A stretch of DNA of 7,302 nucleotides, taken from contig DUZB01000191.1 in assembly GCA_013349725.1 (NCBI GenBank), forward strand, positions 2,618-9,919, written 5' to 3'. The translations under genes were made by a program, and so were the position numbers. The number at the start of each line of letters is the position of its first letter. Position 1 is the first letter of the stretch. Under the pieces are notes generated by a model that was given only the letters and a program-made list of their open reading frames with translations, ran no database searches and was not told the DNA's origin. Source of the stretch: Deltaproteobacteria bacterium (lineage in GTDB: Bacteria; Desulfobacterota; DSM-4660; Desulfatiglandales; Desulfatiglandaceae). Below, piece by piece: positions 6,513 to 7,302 of this stretch.

Positions 6513-7302
6513 AATACACCGCGAAGACGAAATGGTTATCGGTATCCATAAATATGGGCGTAGGCAACTGGTCTTTGTATTTCTCGTAGTATGTCCTGTT
6601 CAGAACAAGAATCACCGGACGTATTCCCGCGTTTCCCTGCAGCATTTTTTTGAACGCGTCCTCATTCAGAAATCTTCCCGGTCCATTGTCGTCATGTTTC
6701 AAACCATAGGTGAGTTCGCCGGCGTTTTCCAGCACTTTCACGTCATCCCGCTTGAAAAACCAGCAGACCGCACGAACCACATTGTCATTGGAAACCAGTA
6801 TGGCATCGGGGGTCACCCTGGATAGATTGCGCTCAAGAAGCTCTCCCGGCGCCCTGATATCCATGGCTCTGTCGGGAACAGAAAAATTTGCGATGAAAAA
6901 AAACGTCAGGATAGCTACACAGTAAAAAATAAGCTTTTTCCGGTAGTCTTTCATCCTGGTGGACCATATCACCAGAAAAGCCCATAAAAAAGCCCCGAGA
7001 GAACCCAATAACCACTTCATCCCCTCGTCCGTACCATAAATCCTTATCTCCTCATTCGTGAGAATCCTGGAAAACAAAAGGAATGCGCCCGTGAGACCGG
7101 CTATTACAGCCAGCACCCAGGTGGAAACCGAAAAAGCCCGCTTTTTTCCGGCTTCAAAGTAGTCTGTAAGACCGATGGCAAAAACGATGGCAAGCGGAGG
7201 AAGGCACGGCAGGATATACGGGATAAGTTTGCCGCTGCAGACGGAGAAGAAAAGAAAAGGGAAAAGGAACCAGCACAGGGCAAAACGCACGAGTGGGTTT
7301 TT
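6511..7302 (-). CDS. arnT: ArnT-like lipid A 4-amino-4-deoxy-L-arabinose transferase, C-terminal part, cut by window edge
   Basis: C-terminal half of a GT83 inner-membrane enzyme. ArnT moves L-Ara4N from undecaprenyl phosphate to lipid A phosphates on the periplasmic face, lowering negative charge and giving polymyxin resistance. The frame stays open to base 7302 (KNPLVRFALCWF), so the GTG at 7290 is not the start and the catalytic N-terminal half lies outside the window. In the 263 visible residues: SGKLIPYILPCLPPLAI at 23-39, further helices to about 130, then a soluble domain with CWFFKRDDVKVLENAGELTYGL ending at 201 and D204...GRF at 211. This GELxYGL...GRF block is, from memory, typical of enterobacterial ArnT, so the specific name is better supported here than for the GT83 gene at the left edge. 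The stop codon touches the target duplication of the MITE-like element. It is probably co-transcribed with the GT9 gene downstream. Confidence 0.78.
   Translation of the reverse strand, partial: KNPLVRFALCWFLFPFLFFSVCSGKLIPYILPCLPPLAIVFAIGLTDYFEAGKKRAFSVSTWVLAVIAGLTGAFLLFSRILTNEEIRIYGTDEGMKWLLGSLGAFLWAFLVIWSTRMKDYRKKLIFYCVAILTFFFIANFSVPDRAMDIRAPGELLERNLSRVTPDAILVSNDNVVRAVCWFFKRDDVKVLENAGELTYGLKHDDNGPGRFLNEDAFKKMLQGNAGIRPVILVLNRTYYEKYKDQLPTPIFMDTDNHFVFAVY

Noticed and set aside
7288..7290. GTG at 7290 as the start of the right-edge gene
   Set aside because: The frame stays open to the window edge with family-consistent residues, and the protein would lack the catalytic half of ArnT.

Overview
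The window is a cell-envelope glycan locus from a Gram-negative bacterium. lptG, an ArnT-type lipid A transferase and a heptosyltransferase-family enzyme together imply an outer membrane with lipopolysaccharide. The GT9 subtype and a small palindromic repeat of the form TCATTCCCGCGAACGCGGGA resemble what I associate with Desulfobacterota (former Deltaproteobacteria). That placement is a low-confidence impression, not something the sequence proves.

Layout: two convergent gene blocks meet near 2859-2953. The plus-strand block is a GT83/ArnT-like integral-membrane glycosyltransferase (cut by the left edge, ends 1785), coupled by an ATGA overlap to lptG (1782-2858). The minus-strand block, read right to left, is the C-terminal half of an ArnT-like lipid A aminoarabinose transferase (cut by the right edge, stop at 6511). 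It is followed by a 133-bp MITE-like element, a GT9 heptosyltransferase-like gene (6333-5107), and an unusual GtrA/GT-C fusion gene (5110-2954) that again starts in an ATGA overlap. No RNA gene, CRISPR array, transposase or clear intrinsic terminator was found. The only gaps are 95 bp (2859-2953) and 177 bp (6334-6510), the latter mostly filled by the MITE-like element.

How the genes fit together: LptG is one half of the permease that extracts LPS from the inner membrane. The GT9 enzyme would add a sugar to the LPS core on the cytoplasmic face. The three GT-C enzymes would use polyprenyl-phosphate sugars to decorate lipid A or another glycan on the periplasmic face. In the fusion protein, the GtrA part would supply the flippase step for a lipid-linked sugar and the GT-C part the transfer step.

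Most noteworthy: (1) the single-chain GtrA plus GT-C transferase, whose base composition is richer in GC than its neighbours although it is stitched to the upstream gene by a 4-bp overlap; (2) a MITE-like element with 19-bp terminal inverted repeats and a 6-bp target duplication (ATTCTT) inserted exactly at the arnT stop codon inside the minus-strand operon; (3) a GT9 enzyme with Ser where heptosyltransferases usually carry the N-terminal catalytic Asp.
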